Assembly (NCBI RefSeq): GCF_029855125.1
Contig: NZ_CP123229.1
Coordinates: 2,586,501-2,650,500, forward strand
DNA: 64,000 nucleotides
Direction of reading: 5' to 3'
Source of the DNA: Methylocapsa sp. D3K7
Lineage (GTDB): Bacteria > Pseudomonadota > Alphaproteobacteria > Rhizobiales > Beijerinckiaceae
In this document: positions 1 through 9,187 of the stretch, one piece after another
How positions within the stretch are numbered: position 1 is the first letter of the stretch
Layout: each line of letters opens with the position of its first letter
The notes under the pieces: model-generated
Told to the model about the DNA's origin: nothing
Database searches by the model: none
What the model saw: only the letters and a program-made list of their open reading frames with translations
Made by a program: the position numbers and the translations under genes

Positions 1-108
1 TATGCTCTCATCGGCGGCTTGATCGCGCTCGTGATCGTCGCTGCCATAACCCTGGGTGGCTCGGCTCTGTCAGCCAGATTCGCAGCCGTCGCGGAAGGCT
101 TTACCTGA
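1..108 (+). CDS. Flp family type IVb pilin, C-terminal part
   Basis: The first 35 codons of the window read in frame to a TGA stop and encode a hydrophobic helix (start YALIGGLIALVIVAA) followed by a short polar tail ending in EGFT. This is the typical C-terminal half of a small Flp/Fap pilin, the structural subunit of tight-adherence (Tad) pili, in which a conserved Glu-Tyr near the processing site precedes such a helix. The gene begins before the window, so the leader is not visible. The prepilin peptidase gene cpaA follows 54 bp downstream on the same strand, the usual order at the head of a cpa/tad cluster, which supports the call. Confidence 0.8.
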   Translation, partial: YALIGGLIALVIVAAITLGGSALSARFAAVAEGFT

Positions 109-162
109 ACGGCCGCGAAAGTGGTTGCGGGCCGTGCTGGATAATCAATTCTCGGAGCGCTT

Positions 163-675
163 ATGCTTGAAGCCGCGACGCTGCTCTTTTTTCCCGCGCT
201 GATGGTGTTTGCCGCCATCTCCGATCTCCTAACCATGACGATCTCAAACCGCATCTCGCTCGCCCTCGCCGTCCTGTTCATCGGCATGGCGATCGCCTGC
301 GGCCTGACCGCGGCGGAAATCGCCTGGCATCTTGCGTGTGGCGCCTTGATGCTTGTCCTTACTTTCTTCATGTTCGCCCGCGGCTGGCTCGGCGGCGGCG
401 ATGCGAAACTCGCGGCGGCGACGGCGATCTGGCTCGGGTTCGAACATATCGGCGATTATGCGTTTTCTGCCAGCATCCTAGGAGCGCTCCTGGCGCTCAT
501 CCTTCTCGGGCTCCGGAAATGGCCAAGACCTAGCGCCTTTCCGGAGCCGCGCTGGATCGCCCGCTTGCTCGATCCCGCCACCGGCATCCCCTATGGCGTC
601 GCCCTCGCCTGCGCCGGCCTGTTGCTTTACCCCAGCACCGCGATCTGGCTCGGCGCCGCCAATACACTTGGCTAG
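163..675 (+). CDS. cpaA: Prepilin peptidase CpaA (A24 family)
   Basis: 170 residues, almost entirely hydrophobic with about five to six membrane segments. Two aspartates of the type IV prepilin peptidase / A24 family are visible: the first in ISDLLTMTISN near residue 20 and the second in the GGGDAK motif near residue 80. The length fits the short CpaA/TadV form that lacks the N-methylating domain. It should cleave the leader of Flp pilins at the inner membrane. The pilin gene directly upstream is its likely substrate. The rest of the cpa/tad secretion cluster is not downstream here, so the cluster is either to the left of the window or dispersed. Confidence 0.9.
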   Translation: MLEAATLLFFPALMVFAAISDLLTMTISNRISLALAVLFIGMAIACGLTAAEIAWHLACGALMLVLTFFMFARGWLGGGDAKLAAATAIWLGFEHIGDYAFSASILGALLALILLGLRKWPRPSAFPEPRWIARLLDPATGIPYGVALACAGLLLYPSTAIWLGAANTLG

Positions 676-815
676 CCAAAAGCGGCCCTGGAAGGCACCG
701 CTCTCCAGCGGCGTGCATCAGCGTCCACAGACTGGTTTTTTTGCCCCCCCTGGCATAGGATATGCTTGAAAGCTACTCGCTCGCCGCTTCGTCCATGGGA
801 GCGGCATCGCAACTC

Positions 816-845
816 TTGGAACCCAAGACTTTGGAACCCAAGAAC
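816..845 (+). repeat. Tandem 15-bp direct repeat
   Basis: TTGGAACCCAAGA occurs twice head to tail (816-828 and 831-843). Each copy is itself partly palindromic (TTGG...CCAA). It lies in the 283-bp spacer between cpaA and the ATP-grasp gene. It may be an operator or simply a short duplication; nothing else in the spacer was recognised. Confidence 0.4.
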
Positions 846-958
846 AGCGAGGCTTCGAATTGACGTCATACCTCACACATTCGTCTGGGCTCATGAAAAA
901 ACCAATCCTTGAACGAAGCCGCGCGGCCGATATTCCGGCTGAAAGGGAGGGCGGTTAA

Positions 959-2443
959 TTGCCCGAGACGCCCTGTTTCGATGAAATGACCTTGGCGAAC
1001 GGCGCGATCCGGCCAGTGTATGGCAAGATCGCCAGTTGGCTTGCCGCGACTCCGGCCGGCGTCCTCGCAGCGCGCCGTTCGCAAGCCGAGCTTTTGTTCC
1101 GCCGTATCGGTATTACCTTCGCCGTCTATGGCGAAGGCGAACAAGACAACTCCGAGCGATTGATCCCCTTCGATATCATTCCGCGCATGATGCTGCGCTC
1201 GGAGTGGACCCACCTTGAGGCCGGTCTCATGCAAAGGGTGAAAGCCCTGAACTTATTTTTGGCCGACATTTATGGCGCACAGGAGATCGTTAAGGCCGGC
1301 CGCATCCCGGCCGATCTGGTAGCGCACAACAATGAATTCCGGCCGGAAATGGTCGGCTGGCGGGTGCCGCACGACATTTACGTGCATATCGCCGGCATCG
1401 ATGTCGTCCGCACCGGCGAGGATGATTTCTACGTTCTCGAAGACAATGTGCGGACCCCGTCCGGGGTCTCCTATATGCTGGAAAACCGCGAGGTCATGAT
1501 GCGGCTCGCGCCCGATCTTTTCGCCGACCACCGCGTCGCCCCGGTCGAAAATTATCCCGATGCCCTGCTCGCCGCCTTGCGGTCGCTGGCACCGTCTGCG
1601 GCTCCTGACGAGCCGACGATCGTCGTGCTGACGCCCGGCCGCTTCAACTCCGCCTATTACGAGCATTCCTTTCTGGCGGATAAGCTCGGTGTCGAACTCG
1701 TCGAGGGCAGCGATCTTCTCGTCGAAAACGACGTGGTTTATATGCGCACGACGGAGGGCGAAAAACGGGTCGATGTCATTTACCGGCGGATCGACGACAA
1801 TTTTCTCGACCCTGAGGTGTTCAACCCCGAGTCGATTATCGGCGTGGCGGGATTGATCAGGGCGTACCGGGCGGGAAATATAACGATCACCAACGCGGTC
1901 GGCACCGGCATCGCCGATGACAAGGCGATCTATACCTATGTACCGGAGATCATCGATTTTTATCTTGGCGAAAAGGCAATTTTGAAAAACGTGCCGACAT
2001 GGCGCTGCCGCGAGCCCGGCGCCTTGCGCTATGTGCAGGAGCACCTGGCCGAACTTGTCGTGAAGGAGGTCAACGGTTCGGGCGGCTATGGCATGCTGGT
2101 CGGGCCGCATGCGACAAAATCCCAGATCGAGATCTTCGCCGCCAAGCTCGCCCATGATCCAGACAATTTCATCGCCCAGCCGACCCTCGCGCTTTCGACG
2201 ACACCAACGCTTTGCGATTCTGGCATCGCGCCACGCCATGTCGATCTGCGGCCTTTCGTGCTCACCGGCACGAATGGCATGCGGGTCGTGCCGGGCGGAT
2301 TGACAAGGGTTGCCTTGAAGGAAAAGTCACTTGTCGTGAATTCGAGCCAGGGGGGCGGCACCAAGGACACTTGGATCGTCGAGGATTCCATTTTTGACGA
2401 CATCCCCATCACCAGAGGCCAAAACCAAATGATATCATCTTAA
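959..2443 (+). CDS. Circularly permuted type 2 ATP-grasp protein
   Basis: 494 residues matching the family of circularly permuted ATP-grasp proteins (former DUF404/DUF407): the N-terminal block has LIPFDIIPR, the middle has VLEDNVRTPSGVSYMLENR and the C-terminal half has KEVNGSGGYGM and an SSQGGGTKDTW block, all typical of this family. The start is TTG at 959, preceded by the purine-rich GAAAGGGAGGG about 9 bases upstream; no better ATG is available without losing conserved sequence. The family is predicted to form amide or peptide bonds using ATP, but its substrate is unknown. It is nearly always encoded beside an alpha-E protein, as here, and often beside a transglutaminase-like protein, which is absent. 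Confidence 0.85.
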   Translation: MPETPCFDEMTLANGAIRPVYGKIASWLAATPAGVLAARRSQAELLFRRIGITFAVYGEGEQDNSERLIPFDIIPRMMLRSEWTHLEAGLMQRVKALNLFLADIYGAQEIVKAGRIPADLVAHNNEFRPEMVGWRVPHDIYVHIAGIDVVRTGEDDFYVLEDNVRTPSGVSYMLENREVMMRLAPDLFADHRVAPVENYPDALLAALRSLAPSAAPDEPTIVVLTPGRFNSAYYEHSFLADKLGVELVEGSDLLVENDVVYMRTTEGEKRVDVIYRRIDDNFLDPEVFNPESIIGVAGLIRAYRAGNITITNAVGTGIADDKAIYTYVPEIIDFYLGEKAILKNVPTWRCREPGALRYVQEHLAELVVKEVNGSGGYGMLVGPHATKSQIEIFAAKLAHDPDNFIAQPTLALSTTPTLCDSGIAPRHVDLRPFVLTGTNGMRVVPGGLTRVALKEKSLVVNSSQGGGTKDTWIVEDSIFDDIPITRGQNQMISS

Positions 2444-2631
2444 AATACGGCCCTCACGGACTTGTCTTATCGCCGCCAGTTGTGAAGACTCATCGCTCGA
2501 TATCCGGTATCTCGTTTGCGGCCTCTGATATTTTCATGATTGAAGAAAGTTGCTCCGTGACGCCATTGCCGAATGATCTTCGCCATTGCTCCGGCATTCC
2601 GTTTTGCTTAATCCCGAACTAGAGGCTGGTG

Positions 2632-3591
2632 ATGCTTTCCCGCACGGCGGACAACCTTTATTGGCTTGCGCGCTACGTTGAGCGCGCCGATTTTCTCGCC
2701 CGGATCATCAAGGCGGCGCAAAGGCTCGCCACCTTGCCTGTCAGCTATTCCGGCACTGGCACGGAATGGGAAAGCGCGCTTGAATCTTCCGGCGCGGCGC
2801 AGGGGTTCCGGGCAACCCGCGGCGCCGCCGAGGAAGCCAGCGTCATCGATTATCTGACATTTGCGCCGGACAATCCGTCGTCGATCCGCAATTGCATCAA
2901 ATTCGCACGGGCCAACGCCCGGGCGGTACGCACCGCCCTGACAGCCGAGATGTGGGAAGCGATCAATGGCGCCTGGATCGAGCTTGGGCGGTTTGAAGCC
3001 AGCAACAATGGCTCCAGCCGCTATGACCGCGAGGGGCTCTCGCACTTTTTTGAATTTGTGAAAAAGACGTCGCTCGACTACGACGGCTCGGTCGATCGCA
3101 CCATGTTGCGCAATGATGCCTATTGGTTCTCGCGCGTTGGTCTTTATATGGAGCGGGCCGACAATACCGCTCGAATCCTCGACGTGAAGTATCACGTCCT
3201 GTTGCCAGCGGAGGAGGAGGTTGGCGGATCGGTCGACTATTTTCAATGGACCGCAATCCTGCGCGCGGTCTCCTCGCTGACCGCCTACCATTGGGTTTAT
3301 CGCGAGAGCGTGAAGCCCTGGCTCATCGCCGACCTACTGATTCTCAAGAAGGAAATGCCGCGCTCACTGATTGCCTGCTACGACAATATCGTTCATTTCC
3401 TCGACGCGATCGGCCACGCTTACGGCCGTCCGGGGGCGTCGCAGGCACAGGCGCACGAGGTCCTGGCCCGCCTCTCGAATGCGACGACAAGTGAAATTTT
3501 CAAGGTCGGCCTGCATGAATTCATCACCACTTTTGTCGAGGACAATGACCGGCTCGGCGAAACAATCAGCCAGCAATATTTGGTGCATTGA
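2632..3591 (+). CDS. Alpha-E domain protein (DUF403)
   Basis: About 319 residues, mostly alpha-helical, starting MLSRTADNLYWLARYVERAD, the signature opening of the alpha-E (DUF403) family. ATG at 2632 is preferred over the adjacent GTG at 2629 because AGAGG at 2621-2625 is then spaced six bases away. The family has no established enzymatic role; it is known as the constant partner of circularly permuted ATP-grasp proteins and is presumed to act with them in making or modifying a peptide. The ATP-grasp gene is 188 bp upstream on the same strand, so the two are probably one transcription unit. Confidence 0.85.
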   Translation: MLSRTADNLYWLARYVERADFLARIIKAAQRLATLPVSYSGTGTEWESALESSGAAQGFRATRGAAEEASVIDYLTFAPDNPSSIRNCIKFARANARAVRTALTAEMWEAINGAWIELGRFEASNNGSSRYDREGLSHFFEFVKKTSLDYDGSVDRTMLRNDAYWFSRVGLYMERADNTARILDVKYHVLLPAEEEVGGSVDYFQWTAILRAVSSLTAYHWVYRESVKPWLIADLLILKKEMPRSLIACYDNIVHFLDAIGHAYGRPGASQAQAHEVLARLSNATTSEIFKVGLHEFITTFVEDNDRLGETISQQYLVH

Positions 3592-3953
3592 GCGGCAAAT
3601 TGCTGCCAGCCACGGAACTTCCGGCTTGCGCAAATATTTTCGCTTGCCATATCTGAAGCTAAACGCGGCGGCGAAAAGTCGCGGTTGTTGTTCGCCGGAT
3701 GTGCGCAATGTCACGTGATGTTTGGCATTAGTTTTGATAAGGTTAAGGTAGTTGCTTTCGGCAATAACGGCTCGATATCGCCATAGCTTTAAAAAGATGC
3801 GGGATCGCGATACGCTGCTTGGCCTCTTCATTTATGGATTGTTTTTACGTAATATTTTCAACTATTTAGAGCGGTGCCTGACGAGACAATTTGTGAGCGA
3901 CAGATAAGTCCGGGCATGAACCTCGCCCAAGGATTTCCATCGGGAGTGACAGT
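3592..3953 (+). other. Intergenic stretch upstream of galE
   Basis: About 360 bp without a convincing gene on either strand. It is richer in A and T than its surroundings towards galE (around 3730-3890), consistent with a promoter, but no clear -35/-10 pair, tRNA or strong hairpin was recognised. Confidence 0.4.
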
Positions 3954-4976
3954 ATGACAGTTTTGGTAACTGGCGGCGCTGGCTATATCGGTGGCCATAT
4001 GGTGCTCGCGCTTCTTGACGCCGGCGAAAAGGTTGTTGTTCTCGACGATCTGTCGACCGGCTTCCGGTCCGCCGTGCAACCGCCAGCAAAGCTCGTCGTC
4101 GGCGATTTTGGTGATATGGCGCTCGTTGAAAGAATTTTCCGCGAGCACAGTATCGACGCCATCGCGCATTTCGCCGCCAAGATCGTGGTGCCCGAATCCG
4201 TCACCGACCCGTTGCGTTATTATCTCAACAATACTGCCAAAGCGCGCAACTTGCTCGAATGCGCCACGCGCCACAAGATCAAGCATTTCATCTTCTCTTC
4301 GACAGCCGCGGTTTATGGCGAACCTCAGAGCAGCCCCATTCACGAAACGGATCCGCTTGTCCCGATCAATCCCTACGGGCGCTCCAAGCTGATGACCGAG
4401 TGGATGCTGCAGGATACCGGCAAGGCGCATGGCCTCAACTACGTGATCCTGCGCTATTTCAATGTCGCTGGCGCGGACCCGAAGGGACGCCTTGGGCAAT
4501 CGACCCCGCAAGCAACCCATCTCATCAAGGTCGCGGTACAAGCCGCACTCGGTTTCCGGCCTGGCCTCGAAGTGTTTGGCAATGATTATCCAACCAAGGA
4601 TGGGACCTGTATTCGTGACTATATTCAGGTCACCGATCTCGTCGCGGCGCATCTCATGGCGCTCGAGCATTTGCGCAAGGGAGGCGAAAGTCTCATTTGC
4701 AATTGCGGCTACGGCAAGGGCTTCTCGGTGTTCGAAGTCCTCGACGTGGTCAAGGAGGTCTCGGGCATCGATTTTAAGGTGCAGATTTCGGCGCGCCGTC
4801 CGGGTGATCCTGCTTCGCTCGTCGCGGGCGTCGGCCACATCAAATCGATGTTGAACTGGACGCCAAAATACGATGATCTGCCGACAATCGTCCGCCAGGC
4901 GCTCGATTGGGAGCGCCGTCTGCACAACAAACCGATGCGTGAAAAATCGTCCGCCGAGGATTTGCTGGCTGGCTAA
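3954..4976 (+). CDS. galE: UDP-glucose 4-epimerase
   Basis: 340 residues of the extended short-chain dehydrogenase/reductase family. The NAD-binding glycine motif VTGGAGYIG is at the N-terminus, the catalytic Ser lies in SSTAAVYGE and the Tyr-Lys pair in NPYGRSK. The later motifs LRYFNVAGADP and DGTCIRDYI are characteristic of GalE. It interconverts UDP-glucose and UDP-galactose in the cytosol, supplying UDP-galactose for surface polysaccharide. It is a single gene converging on rho with only 14 bp between the stop codons. Confidence 0.93.
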   Translation: MTVLVTGGAGYIGGHMVLALLDAGEKVVVLDDLSTGFRSAVQPPAKLVVGDFGDMALVERIFREHSIDAIAHFAAKIVVPESVTDPLRYYLNNTAKARNLLECATRHKIKHFIFSSTAAVYGEPQSSPIHETDPLVPINPYGRSKLMTEWMLQDTGKAHGLNYVILRYFNVAGADPKGRLGQSTPQATHLIKVAVQAALGFRPGLEVFGNDYPTKDGTCIRDYIQVTDLVAAHLMALEHLRKGGESLICNCGYGKGFSVFEVLDVVKEVSGIDFKVQISARRPGDPASLVAGVGHIKSMLNWTPKYDDLPTIVRQALDWERRLHNKPMREKSSAEDLLAG

Positions 4977-4990
4977 TCCTGGTCCTTGAA

Positions 4991-6259
4991 TTACGTGTTC
5001 ATGGACTCGAAAAAAGTCGCATTGCCTTTCGGCGTTTCCCGCAATTTGCCCAGCAAGAACTCGATCCCGTCGACCGTTCCCATGGGGTTGAGGATGCGGC
5101 GCAGCACATACATCTTTTTCAAAATGTCGGGCGGGACAAGCAGCTCCTCCTTGCGGGTGCCGGAACGGGTAATATCGATCGCGGGGAAGGTCCGCTTATC
5201 GGCGACCTTGCGATCGAGAATGATTTCCGAATTGCCCGTGCCCTTGAATTCCTCGAAGATCACTTCGTCCATCCGTGAGCCGGTATCGATGAGCGCCGTC
5301 GCGATGATCGTCAGCGAGCCGCCTTCCTCGATATTGCGCGCGGCGCCGAAAAACCGCTTTGGACGCTGCAAGGCATTGGCATCGACGCCGCCGGTGAGCA
5401 CTTTGCCGGAAGACGGAACAACGGTGTTGTAGGCACGGCCCAGGCGCGTAATCGAGTCGAGCAGGATCACCACGTCGCGGCCATGTTCGACCAGACGCTT
5501 GGCCTTTTCGATGACCATTTCCGCGACCTGCACATGCCGCACGGCAGGCTCGTCGAACGTAGATGACACGACTTCGCCGCTCACCGACCTTTGCATATCG
5601 GTGACTTCCTCCGGCCGTTCGTCGATAAGGAGCACGATCAAATAGCATTCGGGATGATTGGCGGTGACCGATTGCGCGATATTCTGCAAGAGCACCGTCT
5701 TGCCGGTTCGCGGCGGCGCAACAATCAAGGCCCGCTGTCCCTTGCCAATGGGTGCCACGATATCGATGACCCGCGCCGAGAGATCTTTCCTCGTCGGGTC
5801 GGTCACCTCGAGCTTGAGGCGCTCGTCCGGATAAAGGGGAGTCAGATTGTCAAAATGAACTTTATGCCGGATTTTTTCCGGATCCTCGAAATTGATCGTA
5901 TTGACCTTAAGCAGCGCGAAATAGCGCTCCCCTTCCTTGGGACTGCGAATCAGCCCTTCCACCGTATCGCCGGTGCGCAAGCCGAACCGGCGGATCTGCG
6001 ACGGCGAAACATAAATGTCGTCGGGACCGGCCAAATAATTCGCATCGGGCGAGCGAAGGAAGCCGAAGCCATCCTGCAAGACTTCGATGACGCCTTCGCC
6101 AACGATTTCGATGTCGCGGCTCGCCAGCTGTTTCAAAATCGCGAACATCAGCTCTTGCTTGCGCATGATCGAAGCGTTCTCGACTTCGTGTTCTTCCGCG
6201 AAGGCAAGCAGCTCGGTCGGCGACTTAAGCTTCAAGTCCTGCAGTTTAATTTCCTGCAT
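4991..6259 (-). CDS. rho: Transcription termination factor Rho
   Basis: 422 residues from ATG at 6259, giving [10 protein letters not shown], the standard alphaproteobacterial start; a TTG 14 codons upstream is less likely. The Rho N-terminal domain and the RNA-binding cold-shock-like fold ([14 protein letters not shown]) are followed by the ATPase core with Walker A PPRTGKT and the IDERPEEV block. The protein forms a hexameric RNA helicase that ends transcription. It is the last gene of the leftward hemE-hemJ-rho series, an order conserved beside the replication origin in several alphaproteobacteria. Confidence 0.97.
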   Translation of the reverse strand: MQEIKLQDLKLKSPTELLAFAEEHEVENASIMRKQELMFAILKQLASRDIEIVGEGVIEVLQDGFGFLRSPDANYLAGPDDIYVSPSQIRRFGLRTGDTVEGLIRSPKEGERYFALLKVNTINFEDPEKIRHKVHFDNLTPLYPDERLKLEVTDPTRKDLSARVIDIVAPIGKGQRALIVAPPRTGKTVLLQNIAQSVTANHPECYLIVLLIDERPEEVTDMQRSVSGEVVSSTFDEPAVRHVQVAEMVIEKAKRLVEHGRDVVILLDSITRLGRAYNTVVPSSGKVLTGGVDANALQRPKRFFGAARNIEEGGSLTIIATALIDTGSRMDEVIFEEFKGTGNSEIILDRKVADKRTFPAIDITRSGTRKEELLVPPDILKKMYVLRRILNPMGTVDGIEFLLGKLRETPKGNATFFESMNT

Positions 6260-6471
6260 AGGGATTAAGACCTTGGAGAGCGCACGGAATTGACCGCGCA
6301 AACGAGGGAGGGAATCTGGCGCAATCCGGCTCTACGATACCGGTGCAAGCGCTCTTGACGCGGCGCCTGAGCAGCACCTGAACTGTATGAGTTCATGCGA
6401 GGGGATAATTCAAGATAGATCGAATTAAACGTTTTGACAAGCCAAATGATATTGGCGGAGCTAGTTTATGA

Positions 6472-6903
6472 TCAAATTGGTTTGACCACGACAAGAATGA
6501 CGATCGCTACCATCAAGACGGTCGGAACTTCGTTGATGACACGAAAAAACCGCGCGCCATGCTGATTCTTTCCATCCGCCAATGCCTTGCGGACGATTGC
6601 AAAATATCCGTGCAGCGCGCTCATGGCAATCACGAAAACGAATTTTGCCTGGAACCATCCCTCGTGCAAATAGCCGCCCCAAATCGCGAGCGTTATTCCA
6701 CTTGCCCAGACGGCCAGCAAAGCGGGCAGCATAATAGCCCGCATCAGCCGCCGCTCCATCACGGCAAAGGTCTTTGCTTCCGTCGAGCCGCCTGCTGCGT
6801 CCGCATGATAGACAAAAAGCCGCGGCAAATAGAGCATCCCGGCCATCCATGAGATCACTGCGAGGATGTGGACAACTTTGATCCAAAGATAGAAATGGCT
6901 CAT
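6472..6903 (-). CDS. hemJ: HemJ-type protoporphyrinogen IX oxidase
   Basis: 143 residues with four predicted membrane helices. The N-terminal YLWIKVVHILAVISWMAGM holds the conserved His of the HemJ (UPF0093) family, and the conserved Lys appears in the third helix region (FQAKFVFV). HemJ oxidises protoporphyrinogen IX to protoporphyrin IX at the inner membrane in bacteria lacking HemG or HemY. Its start overlaps the hemE stop by 4 bp (ATGA), so both haem genes are translationally coupled, which strongly supports the assignment. Confidence 0.9.
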   Translation of the reverse strand: MSHFYLWIKVVHILAVISWMAGMLYLPRLFVYHADAAGGSTEAKTFAVMERRLMRAIMLPALLAVWASGITLAIWGGYLHEGWFQAKFVFVIAMSALHGYFAIVRKALADGKNQHGARFFRVINEVPTVLMVAIVILVVVKPI

Positions 6904-7955
6904 TGAGCGGCGCTCCGCCGCACCCTTTCAAGCATGAGCGTGACATGATCCACCGGCGTCTGCGGCAAGATGCCGTGGCCAAGATTGAAAATATGCGGCC
7001 TTCCCCGCAGCGCCGAAAAAATATCGCCAACCCCCCTTTCCAGCGCAGCGCCCCCAGCGGCGAGCGCCAGGGGATCGAGATTACCCTGCAACACAAGATT
7101 TCGCTCGAGTGTCCGCCCGGCCCATTCTGGATCAATTGTGCTGTCAAGCCCGAGCACGTTGATGCCCGTTCGCACCGCGTAATCCTTCAAATGCAGCGCG
7201 GCACCTTTGGGAAAGCCGATGACCCGAGCCCCCTTGTGGCGGCGGCGCAGACCGGTGACGATCGCCGCGACTGGCGCAGTGCACCAACGTTCAAATTCGG
7301 CTGCGGGCAAGACACCGGCCCAAGTGTCGAAGATTTGCACGGCTTCGACACCCGCTTCGATCTGTTTCGCAAGGTAGTCGATCGAGACATCTACCAGCCG
7401 GTCGATGAGGTGCTGAAATTGATCGGGATATCGGTAGGCGAAAAGCCGGGCAGGAGCCTGATCGGGCGTGCTTTTGCCAGCGATCATATAGCAGGCCAGT
7501 GTCCACGGCGCGCCGCAGAAGCCAATGAGCGCGGTTTCCTTGGGGAGATCCTGCTTGACCCGTTCAATGGTCTCGAAAATAGGAGCGAGCCGGCTGAAAT
7601 CCAGCGTTTCGGTCAGCTTGGCGAAATCTTCAGGTGCCACGATGGGATCGAGTTTGGGTCCCTCACCCTGCTCGAAACTGACTTTTTGGCCAAGCGCATC
7701 TGGTACAACCAAAATGTCGCTAAACAAAATCGCCGCATCGAAGCCGAAGCGCCGGATGGGCTGCAAGGTTGCTTCCGCCGCGAGGACAGGAGTGTAGCAA
7801 AAATTTAGAAAGGATGATGCTTTGGCTCGAATCGCCAAATATTCCGGCAAATAGCGTCCGGCTTGCCGCATCAACCAAACCGGTGGCGGAAAAGTCGCTT
7901 CGCCCTCCATGACTTTCAAAAAAGGCTTCGCTGTTGTGCCCTGTAATCCTTCCAA
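6900..7955 (-). CDS. hemE: Uroporphyrinogen decarboxylase
   Basis: 351 residues. The N-terminal PPVWLMRQAGRYLPEY motif contains the conserved Arg residues of HemE, and the sequence continues collinearly with LFSDILVVPDALG, GFCGAPWTLA and the C-terminal HGILPQTP block. It converts uroporphyrinogen III to coproporphyrinogen III. The start is taken as TTG at 7955, with AGAGGAT about 8 bases upstream; ATG at 7910 (MEGEATFPPP) is the alternative. It is the first gene left of the proposed oriC and is transcribed away from it. Confidence 0.95.
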   Translation of the reverse strand: MEGLQGTTAKPFLKVMEGEATFPPPVWLMRQAGRYLPEYLAIRAKASSFLNFCYTPVLAAEATLQPIRRFGFDAAILFSDILVVPDALGQKVSFEQGEGPKLDPIVAPEDFAKLTETLDFSRLAPIFETIERVKQDLPKETALIGFCGAPWTLACYMIAGKSTPDQAPARLFAYRYPDQFQHLIDRLVDVSIDYLAKQIEAGVEAVQIFDTWAGVLPAAEFERWCTAPVAAIVTGLRRRHKGARVIGFPKGAALHLKDYAVRTGINVLGLDSTIDPEWAGRTLERNLVLQGNLDPLALAAGGAALERGVGDIFSALRGRPHIFNLGHGILPQTPVDHVTLMLERVRRSAAQ

Positions 7956-7975
7956 ATCCGAGATCCTCTAATAAA

Positions 7976-7994
7976 TCTAAGAATCTTTCTTAGA
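7976..7994 (-). promoter_or_regulatory. 8-bp-stem hairpin in hemE leader
   Basis: TCTAAGAA (7976-7983) and TTCTTAGA (7987-7994) form a perfect 8-bp inverted repeat with a 3-base spacer, 21 bases before the hemE start codon. It could be an operator, part of the origin, or a short leader hairpin. It is not followed by a T tract and is unlikely to be a terminator. Confidence 0.4.
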
Positions 7995-8069
7995 AGGTCT
8001 TTTGCGTCTGATTGGCCAGCGAAATAGGCTCATTCGCCGGATTGCACAAGCAAGTGCCCAGTTGCAAGC

Positions 8070-8078
8070 TTATCCGCA
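8070..8078 (+). promoter_or_regulatory. DnaA-box-like 9-mer
   Basis: TTATCCGCA differs at one position from the consensus TTATCCACA. It sits inside nested inverted repeats within the proposed oriC, 33 bp from the CtrA-type site. Confidence 0.5.
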
Positions 8079-8110
8079 AGATTCACATACACACACAGCT
8101 TGCGGGGTTG

Positions 8111-8125
8111 TTAACGTTTCATTAA
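8111..8125. promoter_or_regulatory. CtrA-type binding site TTAA-N7-TTAA
   Basis: TTAACGTTTCATTAA is an exact match to the TTAA-N7-TTAA consensus bound by the cell-cycle regulator CtrA. In Caulobacter, CtrA binds such sites in oriC and represses initiation. Its position between hemE and ppsR makes a role in replication control, or in divergent promoter control, plausible. Confidence 0.6.
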
Positions 8126-8323
8126 CCTTTGGAATTGGATAGCGCGAGAGTTGAGTTTCTAATTCAGCGGCAATTGGCTTCTCCCCATGCTTCACAGGGC
8201 GTCCCATTTTACAGCTCAGCCATTGATGCCGGTTGATGAAATGGCCTAGCTTCGTCCGACAAAAGGGTTGCCACCGGCCCATGCCACCGGTTATCCCCTT
8301 TACTCCCCTGCAGTCCTTCGAGA

Positions 8324-9187
8324 TTGGGGGAACCCGGCGAGGCGCGGAAAATCGTGGGGCGGCATTATTTCCATCTGCATCTCGTGTCCGATTCGACAGG
8401 CGAGACCCTGATCGCGACGAGCCGTGCCGCCGCAGCGCAATATGAAGGGGTGTCATCGATCGAGCATGTGTATCCGCTCGTGCGCAGCCAGGGGCAGCTC
8501 ATCAAGGCGATCGCGGAAATCGAGATGGCACCGGGAATCGTCCTATTTACTTTGGTCGATCAGGAGCTGGCGGGTCAGCTGGAAGCTTCTTGCAAAGAGA
8601 TGGGAGTGCCTTACCTGCCCGTCTTGCAGCCGATCATGGATTTGTTCGAGTCCTATATCGGAACGACGTCGAAGCACCGGCCGGGTGCCCAGCATATGCT
8701 CAACGCCGATTATTTCCGGCGCATCGATGCTTTGAATTTTACGATGATTCATGACGACGGGCAGCAAACCGAGAATTTCGAGGCGGCTGATGTTGTTCTC
8801 CTGGGGGTCAGCCGCACCTCGAAAACGCCGACAAGCATTTATCTGGCCAATCGCGGCATCAAAACCGCGAACATTCCCTTGGTGCCGGATGTTCCCTTGC
8901 CGGAGGCGGTTCTGACATTGCGCAAGCCGCTGGTTGTTGGGCTTTTGGCGTCTCCGGAACGGATTGTTCAGATTCGCGAGAACCGCCTGATATCCTTGAA
9001 CGCCAATCCCGATTCACCCTATGTCGATCGCCTGCTCGTCGCCGACGAAGTCAAAAGGGCGCGTAAGCTGTGCGCCTTGCAGGGCTGGCCGGTCATCGAT
9101 GTCACGCATCGTTCCATCGAGGAAACCGCGGCCGCAGTCATTGATCTTTACAAAGTTCACCAGCTGAATTTCATAGCTTCCTCATGA
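8324..9187 (+). CDS. ppsR: Pyruvate, phosphate dikinase regulatory protein (kinase/pyrophosphorylase, DUF299)
   Basis: 287 residues from TTG at 8324 (GTG at 8354 is the alternative start, just before the conserved [14 protein letters not shown] block). The P-loop-like motif [11 protein letters not shown], characteristic of the DUF299 family, is near residue 160. Family members both phosphorylate (using ADP) and dephosphorylate (using phosphate) a threonine of pyruvate phosphate dikinase or PEP synthase, switching gluconeogenic flux. It is the first gene to the right of the proposed oriC, equivalent to RP001 in Rickettsia, and overlaps maf by 4 bp. Confidence 0.93.
   Translation: MGEPGEARKIVGRHYFHLHLVSDSTGETLIATSRAAAAQYEGVSSIEHVYPLVRSQGQLIKAIAEIEMAPGIVLFTLVDQELAGQLEASCKEMGVPYLPVLQPIMDLFESYIGTTSKHRPGAQHMLNADYFRRIDALNFTMIHDDGQQTENFEAADVVLLGVSRTSKTPTSIYLANRGIKTANIPLVPDVPLPEAVLTLRKPLVVGLLASPERIVQIRENRLISLNANPDSPYVDRLLVADEVKRARKLCALQGWPVIDVTHRSIEETAAAVIDLYKVHQLNFIASS

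Larger units (their letters stand above)
7956..8323. other. Candidate chromosomal replication origin (oriC)
   Basis: This 368-bp spacer between divergent hemE and ppsR is the position of oriC in Caulobacter crescentus, Rickettsia and Sinorhizobium meliloti, where hemE flanks the origin. It contains a DnaA-box-like 9-mer at 8070, a TTAA-N7-TTAA CtrA-type site at 8111, an AT-rich patch (8106-8140) and overlapping inverted repeats: GCAAGCT 8064-8070 with AGCTTGC 8097-8103, and CCGCAAG 8074-8080 with CTTGCGG 8099-8105. A second, weaker box-like sequence (TTATCCCCT) is at 8291-8299. Genes on both sides run away from it. The role is inferred from synteny and motifs; only one good DnaA box is seen. 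Confidence 0.65.

Noticed and set aside
3708..3722. Possible parS half-site (TGTCACGTGATG) upstream of galE
   Set aside because: Too many mismatches to TGTTTCACGTGAAACA and no extended arms.
6260..6301. N-terminal extension of Rho by 14 residues from TTG
   Set aside because: The standard alphaproteobacterial Rho begins at the ATG at 6259 ([10 protein letters not shown]).
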